Assembly: GCF_014650915.1 (NCBI RefSeq)
Contig: NZ_BMVW01000014.1
Coordinates: 26,126 to 90,125, forward strand
DNA: 64,000 bases
From: Streptomyces poonensis
GTDB lineage: Bacteria; Actinomycetota; Actinomycetes; Streptomycetales; Streptomycetaceae
Direction: 5' to 3'
Part shown: one piece after another, positions 7,531 through 17,134 of the stretch
Layout: the number at the start of each line of letters is the position of its first letter
Position numbering within the stretch: position 1 is the first letter of the stretch
Program-made: the position numbers and the translations under genes
Notes under the pieces: model-generated
Seen by the model: the letters and a program-made list of their open reading frames with translations, nothing else
Database searches by the model: none
Told to the model about the DNA's origin: nothing

Positions 7531-8844
7531 ATGGGGAGCACGACCGGACCACGCCGACCGCTGCGCCGCCTCGTCACCGGCGCCGTCGCACTGTTCGCCG
7601 CCGCAGGTCTGCTGACGGCGTGCGGCTCCGGCGACGAAGGACCGTCGGGCGGCGGAGGCGTGGCGGCCGGCCCGGAGGGGGTGGACGACGGCACGACGCT
7701 GACGATGTGGACGCGCGCGGCCACCCGGCCGCAGAGCGAGGCCCTGGTCGAGGCGTACAACGCGAGCCACCGGAACAAGATCGAGCTGACCGTCGTCCCC
7801 ACCGACGACTACCAGGCCAAGGTCGGCGCCGCCGCCGGCTCCCGGGACCTGCCCGATCTCTTCGCCGCCGACGTGGTCTTCGTACCGAACTACACGTCCA
7901 GCGGACTCTTCGCCGACCTCACGGAGAGCATCGACGCCCTGCCCTTCGCCGAGCACCTGGCACGGTCGCACATCGACGCCGGCACGTACGAGGGCAGAAA
8001 GCACGTCGTGCCGCACACCCTCGACCTGTCCGTGCTGTTCTACAACAAGGACCTGTACCGGCGGGCGGGACTCGACCCCGAGAAGCCGCCCACCACCCTG
8101 CGCGCATGGGACCGGCACGCACGGGCCGTCGACGCGCTGGGCGGCGACGTGAACGGCACCTTCTTCGGCGGCAACTGCGGCGGCTGCGGGGTCTTCACCT
8201 GGTGGCCGTCGATCTGGGCCGCGGGCGAGGAGGTGCTGAACGAGGAGGGGACCGAGGCGCATCTCGACTCCGCCACGGCGAGGACCGTCTACGACACCTA
8301 CCGCGGCTGGGCCGAGGACGGCATCGCGGCCCCCGGCGCGCGTGACGAGACGGGCACGACCTGGACCGGGGTCTTCCCGAAGGGGAAGGTCGGCGTCATG
8401 CCGATGCCCTCCACCACGCTGGGGCTCATGCCGAAGGACCTCGACGTCGGCGTCGCGCCCATCCCCGGGCCCGACGGCGGTGCCTCCACCTTCGTCGGCG
8501 GTGACGCCGTCGGCATCTCCGCCACGAGCGACTCCGCCGACCAGGCCTGGAACTTCCTCGCCTGGTCACTGGGGGACGAGGCGCAGGTCGACGTGGTCGC
8601 CGCGCACAAGGACGTGGTGGCCCGCACCGATCTCGCGTCCAACAAGCACTCCGAGGCCGACCCGAGGCTCGTCACCGTCAACGAGCTCGTGGCGAAGGGC
8701 CGCACCCCGTACGCGCCGATGTTCGGCCAGACCTTCAACGACCCCAACGGGCCCTGGCTGACCCTGATGCGCAACGCCGTCTTCGGCGACGGATCGTCCC
8801 TCGAGAAGGACAACGCCGCGGTCACCGCCTCGCTGGCCGACTGA
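7531..8844 (+). CDS. Sugar ABC transporter substrate-binding lipoprotein
   Basis: This 437-residue protein begins with an Arg-rich n-region, a hydrophobic core and the lipobox LTAC, with the lipidated Cys at residue 31. The mature part is a type-1 carbohydrate-binding protein: TLTMWTRAATRP near the start, a DLPDLFAADVVF strand-loop, and a central GNCGGCGVFTWWPS aromatic stretch likely to line the sugar pocket. It binds a mono- or oligosaccharide outside the membrane and delivers it to the two permeases that follow. The downstream arabinofuranosidases suggest an arabinose-containing oligosaccharide. GAGGGAGA precedes the ATG. Confidence 0.9.
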   Translation: MGSTTGPRRPLRRLVTGAVALFAAAGLLTACGSGDEGPSGGGGVAAGPEGVDDGTTLTMWTRAATRPQSEALVEAYNASHRNKIELTVVPTDDYQAKVGAAAGSRDLPDLFAADVVFVPNYTSSGLFADLTESIDALPFAEHLARSHIDAGTYEGRKHVVPHTLDLSVLFYNKDLYRRAGLDPEKPPTTLRAWDRHARAVDALGGDVNGTFFGGNCGGCGVFTWWPSIWAAGEEVLNEEGTEAHLDSATARTVYDTYRGWAEDGIAAPGARDETGTTWTGVFPKGKVGVMPMPSTTLGLMPKDLDVGVAPIPGPDGGASTFVGGDAVGISATSDSADQAWNFLAWSLGDEAQVDVVAAHKDVVARTDLASNKHSEADPRLVTVNELVAKGRTPYAPMFGQTFNDPNGPWLTLMRNAVFGDGSSLEKDNAAVTASLAD

Positions 8845-8937
8845 GCGGTCCAAAGACGCCCGGTTCCCGGTCCGCCCAGGCGACCGCCCTCCCACCCCTC
8901 CCACGCCGCCGACGGCGCCGTACGGGCAAGGAGACCC

Positions 8938-9906
8938 ATGCAGATGCAGACAGCCGGCCCGGTGACGGCCGGACCCCGCGCCCGGCCGCAGCACCGGCGC
9001 CGCCGCCCGTCCTGGGCGTCCGCGTCCCGCCGGCGGCTGTCCCGCAAGGTCAAGGGACTGGCCTACGCGGCCCCGACGGCCGTGTTCGTCACGGTGTTCT
9101 TCCTGCTCCCGCTGCTGCTCGTCGGGCAGATGTCACTCAGTGACTGGCCGCTGCTCGCGGGCGACCGGGGCGTCAACGCGCCCGACAACTACACCCGCGT
9201 CACCGACGGCACCCTGTTCTGGCCCGCCGTCCGCTTCACCCTCCTCTACACGGTCATCGCCACCGTCGTACTCCTCGGACTGGCACTGCTCCTCGCCCTG
9301 CTGGTCCAGGAGTCCCGTCCCGGTGCCGGATTCTTCCGCACGGTGTACTTCCTCCCCGGCGCCCTGGGACTGGCCTCCGCCTCGCTGCTGTTCTGGGGCC
9401 TGTACAGCCCCACCACCGGCCCGCTCAGCCCTCTGCCGGAGCGACTGGGTCTCGCCGACGGGCCGGTGTCCTTCCTCGCTACACCGACCTCGGCCCTGCT
9501 GTCGACGGTGTTCCTCGTCGTGTGGAAGTTCGCCGGGTTCTACATGCTGATCCTCCTCGTGGGCCTGCAGCGCATCCCGCACGAGGTGTACGAGGCGGCG
9601 CGCATGGACGGCGCCGGCCGGGGCCAGATCTTCCGCTCCATCACGCTGCCGCTGCTGCGGCCGTCCCTGGCCCTGTGCCTGCTGCTGTGCGTGACCGGAT
9701 CACTGCTCGCGTTCGACCAGTTCTTCGTCCTCACCAAGGGAGGACCCGACAACAGCACCGTCACCCTCGTCCAGCTGATCTACCGCGAGGCGTTCCAGCG
9801 GATGAACCTCGGCACCGCGGCCGCCCTCTCGGTCATCGTGCTGGCCGCGCTGCTCGTGCTCAACGCCCTCCAGTTCCGCGGCCTGCGCCGCGCCGACGAG
9901 TCATGA
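8938..9906 (+). CDS. Sugar ABC transporter permease (MalF-like)
   Basis: A 322-residue inner-membrane permease with six predicted helices and a cytoplasmic Arg-rich start. The EAA loop that docks the ATPase is clear: EVYEAARMDGAGRGQIFRS at about 220. A good AAGGAG Shine-Dalgarno lies before the ATG. It forms the channel with the next gene. No ATP-binding subunit is encoded in the operon, so a shared ATPase such as MsiK, which serves several Streptomyces sugar importers, probably energises it. Confidence 0.92.
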   Translation: MQMQTAGPVTAGPRARPQHRRRRPSWASASRRRLSRKVKGLAYAAPTAVFVTVFFLLPLLLVGQMSLSDWPLLAGDRGVNAPDNYTRVTDGTLFWPAVRFTLLYTVIATVVLLGLALLLALLVQESRPGAGFFRTVYFLPGALGLASASLLFWGLYSPTTGPLSPLPERLGLADGPVSFLATPTSALLSTVFLVVWKFAGFYMLILLVGLQRIPHEVYEAARMDGAGRGQIFRSITLPLLRPSLALCLLLCVTGSLLAFDQFFVLTKGGPDNSTVTLVQLIYREAFQRMNLGTAAALSVIVLAALLVLNALQFRGLRRADES

Positions 9907-9947
9907 CACCTGCCTGAACAAGACGCCTGACGAGGGAGGACACCACG

Positions 9948-10769
9948 GTGCTCAGCCGCACGCTCGGCCGGACGCCCTACTACGTCGTCGCCGGAGGACT
10001 GGCCGTCATCTTCCTCTTCCCCCTGCTGTGGAACGCCTGGGCGTCCCTCGCCCCGCAGCCCGGCACCGCGCAGGAGTCCGGATACGGCCTCGGCAACTAC
10101 CGGACGCTGCTCGCCCACGACGCCGGTCTGTGGCGGTACCTCCTCAACAGCACCGTCGTCTCGGTACTGACCGTCGCCCTGACCCTCGGCGTGTCACTGC
10201 TGGGCGGCTACGCCTTCGCCCGCTTCGAGTTCCCCGGCAAGAACCTGCTGTTCCTGGTGACGCTGGCCGTCCTCATGGTGCCGTACGCCACGCTCCTCAT
10301 CCCGCTCTACGTGCTGCTCGGCAGACTCCACCTGCAGAACTCGCTGATCGGGCTGAGTCTGGTCCTGGCCCTGTTCCAGCTGCCGTTCGCCACCTTCATG
10401 ATGCGGATCTCCTTCGAGGCGGTGCCGCGCGCCCTGGAGGAGTCCGCGCTCGTCGACGGCTGCGGCACGGCGGGCGCGCTGCGCCGCGTCCTGCTGCCCG
10501 CGGTGCGGCCGGGACTGATCACCGTGGGGCTGTTCGCCTTCCTCGCGGCGTGGAACGACTTCATCGCCCCGCTGATCCTCATCTCGGACAGCGAGCGCGC
10601 ACCGCTGCCCCTGGCCGTGGCGAACCTGCGGCAGCAGAGCATGGGCGCCGTCGACTACGGGGCCACCGAGGCGGGCGTGGTCGTCCTCGCGGTGCCCTGC
10701 CTCCTGCTCTTCCTGCTGCTGCAACGGCACTACGTACGGGGCTTCATGTCCGGCGCGCTGAAGGGCTGA
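9948..10769 (+). CDS. Sugar ABC transporter permease (MalG-like)
   Basis: This 273-residue second permease has six helices and an EAA-loop variant, ALEESALVDGCGTAGALRR, at about 164. The GTG start at 9948 follows GGGAGG. Its TGA overlaps the ATG of the following GH127 gene (TGATG), so uptake and hydrolysis are translationally coupled. It pairs with the upstream permease in carbohydrate import. Confidence 0.92.
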   Translation: MLSRTLGRTPYYVVAGGLAVIFLFPLLWNAWASLAPQPGTAQESGYGLGNYRTLLAHDAGLWRYLLNSTVVSVLTVALTLGVSLLGGYAFARFEFPGKNLLFLVTLAVLMVPYATLLIPLYVLLGRLHLQNSLIGLSLVLALFQLPFATFMMRISFEAVPRALEESALVDGCGTAGALRRVLLPAVRPGLITVGLFAFLAAWNDFIAPLILISDSERAPLPLAVANLRQQSMGAVDYGATEAGVVVLAVPCLLLFLLLQRHYVRGFMSGALKG

Positions 10770-12904
10770 TGGCTGCCATGGACACACCGACGACCACGGA
10801 AGAGACCGACCGGAGGCATGAATCGGTGACACGGGACAACGGACGGGCCTCCAAGGGTCCGATTACGCCTATCACGCCTATCACGCCCAGCACTCCTCTC
10901 ACTCCCATCACGCCCGTCGCGCCCGGCTCGGGCCGGCTGCGGCCGCTCGGTCTGGACGAGGTCAGGATCACCGGGGGTTTCTGGGCCCGGCGCCGGCACG
11001 TCAACGCCACCGCCACCCTCGCCCACTGCCACGACTGGATGGAGCGCGTGGGCTGGACCGGGAACTTCCGGGCCGCGGCCGAGGGCCGGAGCCACCGCGA
11101 CCGCCGGGGGCGCGAGTTCGCCGACTCCGAGATCTACAAGCTGCTCGAAGCCGTGGCCTGGCAGGCCGCCGGTGAACCCGGCGGCGACCCCGGCGGCACG
11201 CCCGGCGTGGACGTCACCGAGCTCATTGAGGCTGTGGTCTCCGCCCAGCACCCCGACGGCTATCTGAACACCGCGTTCGGCGGCCCCGGGCAGCAGCCCC
11301 GTTACAGCGATCTCGAATGGGGCCACGAACTGTACTGTCATGGGCACCTCATCCAGGCGGGCGTCGCGCAGGCCCGGGCCCGGGGCGAGGACGAGCTGGT
11401 GAAGACCGCCCGGCGAGCTGCCGACCACGTCTGCGCCACGTTCGGCCGGGGCGGCATCGAGCGGGTCTGCGGGCACCCGGAGATCGAGCCGGCCCTGGTG
11501 GAACTGGCCAGGCTGACGGGGGAGCAGCGCTACCTCGACCAGGCCGCGCTCTTCGTCGACCGCCGGGGCCGCGGCACCCTGGCCGACCCGGAGTTCGGCC
11601 GCGCCTACTACCAGGACGACCTGCCCGTACGACAGGCCACGGTGCTGCGTGGCCATGCCGTCCGCGCGCTCTACCTCGCGGCCGGCGCCGTCGACGTGGC
11701 CGTGGAGACCGGCGACGACGCCCTGCTCGCCGCGGTCGAACGCCAGTGGGAGGCCACGGTCGCCCGGCGCACCCATCTGACCGGTGGCATGGGCTCGCAC
11801 CACCGGGACGAGTCCTTCGGCGACGATTTCGTGCTCCCTCCGGACCGCGCCTACTCCGAGACCTGCGCCGGGGTCGCCTCCGTGATGCTCAGCTGGCGGC
11901 TGCTGCTCGCCACCGGAGAGCCCCGCTACGCCGACCTGGCCGAGCGGACCCTGCTCAACGTGGTCGCGACCTCCCCGGCCGACGACGGCCGGTCCTTCTT
12001 CTACGCCAACACCCTGCACCGGCGCCACCGGGGCGGCCCGCCCTCCGGCGACACCGTCAGTCCCCGCGCCGACTCAGGCTCGCGGGCGCCGTGGTTCGCG
12101 GTGTCCTGCTGCCCGACCAACGTGGCCAGGACCCTGGCCCAGCTGCCCGCGTACCTGGCGACGAAGGACGACCGGGGCGTGCAGCTGCACCAGTACGCCG
12201 ACGCGGAGATCACCACCTTCCTCGCCGGCGGCCACCGGGTCGCGCTGCGGGTGCGTACCGGCTATCCGTCCGGCGGGAACGTGACCGTACGGATCGGCCG
12301 GTCCCCGGACCGGCCGTGGACGCTGTCGCTGCGCGTCCCCGCGTGGACGGACGGCGCCACCGCATGGCTGACCGGCCCGGACGGCACACGCCGTGCCGTC
12401 CCTCCGGGCACCGCCCGGGTCACCCGGGTCTTCCGGCCCGGTGACGAGGTACGGCTCGACCTGCCCATGACGCCCCGCTGGATCACCGCCGATCCCCGCG
12501 TCGACGCGGTCCGCGGCACGGTGGCCGTCCAGCGCGGGCCGCTCGTGTACTGCGCCGAGTCCGTGGACCTGCCGGCCGGCCGCGACGTGGAGGCGATACG
12601 GGTCGACACCTCGGCGGAGCCGGAGGACGGGCCGCACGGGGACGGCGGCACCGTCGTCGTCCCCGGTGAGCTCACGGCCCCCGACGGAGTACGCGCCGCA
12701 CCCTGGCCGTACCGGCCGCTCGGCGGCCTCCCGGCCGCACGGTCCGCCGAACCCGCGGGCATCGTCCTGGTGCCCTACCACTCCTGGGCGAACCGCGGGC
12801 CTTCGACCATGCGCGTGTGGCTGCCGACCACGACACCGACCACGACACCGACACCTGCGCCGACATCGGCACCGAAACCACGGACCACGGACAACGGGAG
12901 GTAA
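10769..12904 (+). CDS. GH127 beta-L-arabinofuranosidase (DUF1680), cytoplasmic
   Basis: A 711-residue DUF1680/GH127 enzyme without a signal peptide. The (alpha/alpha)6 barrel carries HPDGYLNTAF, the WGHELYCHGHLIQAG block, SETCAGVASVML with the predicted acid/base Glu, and CCPTN with the Cys that serves as nucleophile in HypBA1-type enzymes. A C-terminal beta-sandwich follows. It probably removes beta-L-arabinofuranose from imported oligosaccharides. The ATG at 10769 overlaps the permease stop. Oddly, residues about 30-55 form a Pro/Thr/Ile repeat before the conserved fold, and the last 25 residues are Thr/Pro repeats; both ends look recently expanded. Confidence 0.9.
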   Translation: MAAMDTPTTTEETDRRHESVTRDNGRASKGPITPITPITPSTPLTPITPVAPGSGRLRPLGLDEVRITGGFWARRRHVNATATLAHCHDWMERVGWTGNFRAAAEGRSHRDRRGREFADSEIYKLLEAVAWQAAGEPGGDPGGTPGVDVTELIEAVVSAQHPDGYLNTAFGGPGQQPRYSDLEWGHELYCHGHLIQAGVAQARARGEDELVKTARRAADHVCATFGRGGIERVCGHPEIEPALVELARLTGEQRYLDQAALFVDRRGRGTLADPEFGRAYYQDDLPVRQATVLRGHAVRALYLAAGAVDVAVETGDDALLAAVERQWEATVARRTHLTGGMGSHHRDESFGDDFVLPPDRAYSETCAGVASVMLSWRLLLATGEPRYADLAERTLLNVVATSPADDGRSFFYANTLHRRHRGGPPSGDTVSPRADSGSRAPWFAVSCCPTNVARTLAQLPAYLATKDDRGVQLHQYADAEITTFLAGGHRVALRVRTGYPSGGNVTVRIGRSPDRPWTLSLRVPAWTDGATAWLTGPDGTRRAVPPGTARVTRVFRPGDEVRLDLPMTPRWITADPRVDAVRGTVAVQRGPLVYCAESVDLPAGRDVEAIRVDTSAEPEDGPHGDGGTVVVPGELTAPDGVRAAPWPYRPLGGLPAARSAEPAGIVLVPYHSWANRGPSTMRVWLPTTTPTTTPTPAPTSAPKPRTTDNGR
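10861..10925 (+). repeat. Degenerate 9-bp repeat coding (P-I-T)n in the GH127 N-terminus
   Basis: Successive CCTATCACG-like units encode PITPITPITPSTPLTPITP. This stretch lies ahead of the conserved fold, so its copy number could vary without harming the enzyme. Confidence 0.7.
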
Positions 12905-12906
12905 CC

Positions 12907-15900
12907 GTGCACGCACCGCGAAGACGCAGCCGCCACCGCGCCCTTCTGGCCGGAGCCCTGGCCGTGGGGCTGCTGGCCCCGCTCACCGCCACCACCCCGG
13001 CCGCCGCGGACAACTCGGCCATCGGATACCCGGTCTACTCCGGGAGCGCCGACCCCGTGCCGGAACTGCCGGCCGGGTTCACCACCCACCGCACGATGCG
13101 CGCCCAGTACGACGCCGACCGGAAGTCCGGGGACGGCACCGACTTCTGGATGGACCGCCTGCTGGCCCGCAAGGGCGCGGACCCCGCCGGTGACTGGCTG
13201 TTCACCCGGGGACGGGCCGTCTTCATGAAGGAACACCGGCCCGACCGGCTCGGCTTCGGCGGCAAGGTCGCGTACTGGGAGAGCATCGACGACCGCTCCG
13301 CCTACACCGTCACCCTGTCCGTGAACGGAGAGGACGTCACCCTGCGGGAGAACACCGCCGTCAGGACGCAGACCCCCAGCTACTGGCGCAGCGAGTTCAC
13401 CCACGAGGCGACGGGGCTCGAGGTGACGCAGACCAAGTTCATCACCGACGCCAACGTCGCGGTGACGAACCTGTCCCTGACCAACACCGGGTCCGCACGC
13501 CAGGAGGTGACCCTGCGCGCCACGTCCCCGTACGCCACGACCGCCGAGGACGGGGAACTGACGGGCGTGGTGCCGGCCAGGAACAACCTCACCACCGTCC
13601 GGCCCCGGTTCAGCGGCGACGGCATGACACCCGCACCCGGCGGCGAAGCTGCCCTGACCCGCTCGCTCGCCCTGCCCGCGGGCCGTACCGTCACCACCAA
13701 GGTCCAGCTCGGCTTCACCACCGGGGAGATCACCCGGTCACGCCCGGAGTACGACACCCTGCGCGCCGCCACGCCCGCCGCGGCCTTCCGCACCCACGTG
13801 CAGACCTACAACCGCTGGTGGGCCGAGAACCTGCCCTACATCGACCTCCCCGACGACAACATCGAGAAGACGCTGTACTACCGCTGGTGGCTGCTGCGCT
13901 ACAACTTCCTCGACGCCGACATCCCGGGCAGCGACTACCAGTTCCCCACCGCCATGGAGGGCGTGCTCGGCTACAACAACGCCATCGTGCTGACCACCGG
14001 CATGTTCGTCGACGACCTCAAGTACCTGCGCGATCCGAGCTACTCGTACGGCTCCTGGGTGTCGGCCGGCGAGGTGTCGAAGAACAGCAAGTACACCGAC
14101 AATCCCGGCGACCCGGAGAACTGGTCGAACAGTCACACCCAGTACCTCTCCGAGGCGGCCTGGCGCTCCTACCAGGTGCACGGCGGCCCGGAGGGCGTCG
14201 TGCGCAACCTCGCGCGGTACGCCGAGCAGGACGTGCGCGGCCAGCTGGAGCACTACGACCATGACGGCAACGGCCTGATCGAGTACGACTGGGGCGCCAT
14301 GACGGGCAACGACGCCGACGCGGTGTCCTTCCACTGGCGGCCCGGCCACCTCGACCGCACCGAATCGGCGTACGTGCACAGCAACGCGCGGGCCGCGGCG
14401 AGCGCGTACGACCTGCTCGGTGAGCGGGGCAGGGCGGACGACATGCGGGCCGTCGCCGACCGGGTGCGGGGAGCCGTCCTGGAACACCTCTGGGACCCCG
14501 AGGACAAGCTGCTCAAGCACCGGCACGTGGCCACCGACGAGCTCGTACCGTGGAAGGAGATCAACAACTACTACCCGTACAGCGTGGGCCTGATGCCCAC
14601 CCCGGACGAGGACCCGCAGTACCTGGAGGCGCTGCGGCTGTGGGCGGACGCCGGGCAGTACCCCGTCTTTCCGTTCTTCACCGCCAACCAGGCGGACAAG
14701 GCCGAGGCGGCGGAGCAGGGGCACCCGGGGAGCAACAACTTCTCCGTCATCAACTCCACCGTCACCTTCCGCTTCCTCTCCTCGGTGCTGCGGAACTACC
14801 CGAGCGAGTACATCGACAGCAGTCACTACAAGAAGCTGCTGTCCTGGAACGCCTGGGCCCACTACGTCGACGGCGACAACAGGTGGCCCGACCAGAACGA
14901 GTTCTGGGCCGACGGCTCCGCCGCGCCGCAGGACATCGGCTACCGGTCCTGGATCCACCACACCATGCTCGGCACCACCAACTGGACCGTCATCGAGGAC
15001 GCGGCGGGCTTCCGGCCGCGCACCGACCGGAAGATCGAGCTGTGGCCCGTCGACGTCGACTGGCCGCACTTCGCCGTCACCGACATCAACTACCGCGGCA
15101 CCGACGTGGCCGTGCTGTGGGACGAACCGGGCGACGGGGAGCGGCCGTACGGCCGGCAGGTCCCCGAGGGCTACTCCGTCTACCTCGACGGGAGACGGGC
15201 CTTCACCGCCGACTCCCTCACCCACCTCGTCTACGACCCCGCCACCCGCGAGGTGACCTTCCCCGACGGCGGGGACGCCACGGCGCGCACCACGGGCGTA
15301 CGGGCCTCGGTGCCGGCGCCGCTGGACGTCGAGTACGGCCCGCGGGACCGCGTCACCGACGTGTTCGCCAAGGCGGGCCGGGACCTGGCGGGCCCCGCGA
15401 AGGACGCGGTGAATTTCGCCGCCGGGGCCGCGGTCACGGTCCGCGCCTCCCACGAGGCTGAGGGGCACGCCGCCGCCGGCGCGGTCGACGGCTTCACCGT
15501 CAACGAGCCCCACTGGGGCGCCCGGGGCTCGGGGAACGCCGAGGACTGGTACGAGATCGACTTCGGCCGGCGGCAGCGGGTCGACGACGTCAGGCTGTAC
15601 TTCGCCGCGGACAAGAAGACGGGCGGATACGCCGAGCCGGCCCTCTACACCGTGCGGTACCAGGACCGCGACGGGCGGTGGCAGGACGTCGCCCGCCCCG
15701 CCAAGTCACCGGCCCATCCGCGGGCCAACCTCAACCAGGTGCGCTTCGAGCAGGTGACGACGGAGCGGCTGCGGGTGCTGCTGCGGCACCGCGACGGCCA
15801 CACCACCGGCCTGAAGGAGATCCAGGCGTACGGGACCGGGGCGCGGCCCCCGGCGGCCCGGAACCAGGCGCCCTACGTCGAGGCGTGGCGGGACACCACG

Positions 15901-17076
15901 TACAACCGGCCCGGCGAGGCCAGACTGACGGGAGTCGTCGAGGACGACGGGCTGCCGGAGGGGAGACTCGACTCCTCCTGGCGGGCGGCCGACGGCCCCG
16001 AGGGCGGCACCGTCCTCTTCGCCGACCCGAACGCCTCCACCACCGTCGCCCGCTTCACCGAGCCCGGCACCTACACCCTCGAACTCACCGCCACCGACGG
16101 CACACTGCGGTCGGCGAAGAAGGTCGTGGTCGAGGCCGGGAGCCGCTCCGACGGACAGCTGAACCTGGCACCCTCCGCGACCCCCACGGCGTCCTACACC
16201 TCCGGCTGGGAATCGGTGACCGCGCTCAACGACGGCCGTGAACCCGCCTCGTCCTCCGACACCCCGCGCTGGGGGAGCTGGCCGCAGAAGGGCACGCAGT
16301 GGGTGCAGTACACCTGGGACTCCCCGGTCCGGGTGAACGGCTCCGACATGTACTTCTTCCGCGACGCGCAGCCGGGCGCGGCCGACGGCGTCGGAGTCCC
16401 GGAGTCCTGGGTCATCGAGTACCGGGACGGTGACGACGGCACCTGGCGCGAAGTGCCCTCCCCCGACGGCTACGGCACCGCCGAGGACCGCTACAACCGG
16501 ACCACGTTCGCCTCCGTCACCACGACGGCCCTGCGGGCCAGGCTGACCGGACACCCCGGCCTGGCGCTCGGCGTGCAGGAGTGGAAGGTGTACGCCGAGG
16601 CGCCGGAGTCGGTGCGCGAGGTGCACGTCCCCACCCTCCGCGGAGAGATCCCCGAACTCCCCTCCGAGGTGACCCTGGTCCACGCCGACGGCTCCACGAC
16701 CCGTTCCCCCGTGGCCTGGCCCGCCGTCACCGAGGAACAGGTCGCCGAGGGCGGCACCAGGGTGACGGTCACCGGTCTCGCCGACCGCACCACGCACCCC
16801 GTCACCGCGACCGTATGGGTGCGGCACACGAACGCGGTGCAGATCACCGGCATCGCGGAGGAGCACCTCACCACCCGCGCCGGTACCCCGCCCGCCCTCC
16901 CGGCGACCGTCACCGCCACCCACAACGACGGCTCGAAGGACAGCCGTACCACCGTGACCTGGGACCCGGTGGACCCGGACCGGTACGCCGGGCCGGGGAC
17001 CTTCCAGGTCACGGGAACGGTGGCGGGCACCACCCACCGGGCCACGGCCACCGTCACCGTGACCGCGCCCGGCTGA
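12907..17076 (+). CDS. Secreted multidomain glycoside hydrolase with discoidin and Ig-like domains
   Basis: This 1389-residue exported protein has an Arg-rich signal peptide (cleaved near PAAADN, residue ~36). An N-terminal beta-sandwich is followed by a large (alpha/alpha)6 barrel (about 290-720), rich in aromatic motifs (YYRWWLLRYNF, FHWRPGHLDRTES, PDQNEFWADGS) typical of MGH1/GH63-like hydrolases. A beta domain follows, then discoidin-type carbohydrate-binding modules at about 835-978 and 1084-1230. An Ig-like domain lies between them, and two Big_4-like domains make up the C-terminus (about 1231-1389). The GTG at 12907 follows GGGAGG and sits 2 nt after the GH127 stop. It probably attacks an extracellular arabinose-containing polysaccharide. 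The exact family is unsure. Confidence 0.8.
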   Translation: MHAPRRRSRHRALLAGALAVGLLAPLTATTPAAADNSAIGYPVYSGSADPVPELPAGFTTHRTMRAQYDADRKSGDGTDFWMDRLLARKGADPAGDWLFTRGRAVFMKEHRPDRLGFGGKVAYWESIDDRSAYTVTLSVNGEDVTLRENTAVRTQTPSYWRSEFTHEATGLEVTQTKFITDANVAVTNLSLTNTGSARQEVTLRATSPYATTAEDGELTGVVPARNNLTTVRPRFSGDGMTPAPGGEAALTRSLALPAGRTVTTKVQLGFTTGEITRSRPEYDTLRAATPAAAFRTHVQTYNRWWAENLPYIDLPDDNIEKTLYYRWWLLRYNFLDADIPGSDYQFPTAMEGVLGYNNAIVLTTGMFVDDLKYLRDPSYSYGSWVSAGEVSKNSKYTDNPGDPENWSNSHTQYLSEAAWRSYQVHGGPEGVVRNLARYAEQDVRGQLEHYDHDGNGLIEYDWGAMTGNDADAVSFHWRPGHLDRTESAYVHSNARAAASAYDLLGERGRADDMRAVADRVRGAVLEHLWDPEDKLLKHRHVATDELVPWKEINNYYPYSVGLMPTPDEDPQYLEALRLWADAGQYPVFPFFTANQADKAEAAEQGHPGSNNFSVINSTVTFRFLSSVLRNYPSEYIDSSHYKKLLSWNAWAHYVDGDNRWPDQNEFWADGSAAPQDIGYRSWIHHTMLGTTNWTVIEDAAGFRPRTDRKIELWPVDVDWPHFAVTDINYRGTDVAVLWDEPGDGERPYGRQVPEGYSVYLDGRRAFTADSLTHLVYDPATREVTFPDGGDATARTTGVRASVPAPLDVEYGPRDRVTDVFAKAGRDLAGPAKDAVNFAAGAAVTVRASHEAEGHAAAGAVDGFTVNEPHWGARGSGNAEDWYEIDFGRRQRVDDVRLYFAADKKTGGYAEPALYTVRYQDRDGRWQDVARPAKSPAHPRANLNQVRFEQVTTERLRVLLRHRDGHTTGLKEIQAYGTGARPPAARNQAPYVEAWRDTTYNRPGEARLTGVVEDDGLPEGRLDSSWRAADGPEGGTVLFADPNASTTVARFTEPGTYTLELTATDGTLRSAKKVVVEAGSRSDGQLNLAPSATPTASYTSGWESVTALNDGREPASSSDTPRWGSWPQKGTQWVQYTWDSPVRVNGSDMYFFRDAQPGAADGVGVPESWVIEYRDGDDGTWREVPSPDGYGTAEDRYNRTTFASVTTTALRARLTGHPGLALGVQEWKVYAEAPESVREVHVPTLRGEIPELPSEVTLVHADGSTTRSPVAWPAVTEEQVAEGGTRVTVTGLADRTTHPVTATVWVRHTNAVQITGIAEEHLTTRAGTPPALPATVTATHNDGSKDSRTTVTWDPVDPDRYAGPGTFQVTGTVAGTTHRATATVTVTAPG

Positions 17077-17134
17077 GAGGCCCGCCGTTCTTCGTCACTG
17101 CCCGCCGAGGACGACCGACGATCGGAGTACGAGC

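Noticed and set aside
10028..10768. In-frame upstream extension of the GH127 gene
   Set aside because: It overlaps the permease in another frame and is Arg/Ala-rich; the ATG overlapping the permease stop is the true start.
13738..15513. Long minus-strand open frame inside the 1389-residue glycosidase
   Set aside because: It is the Val/Gly/Arg-rich mirror of a high-GC gene with no recognisable domain.
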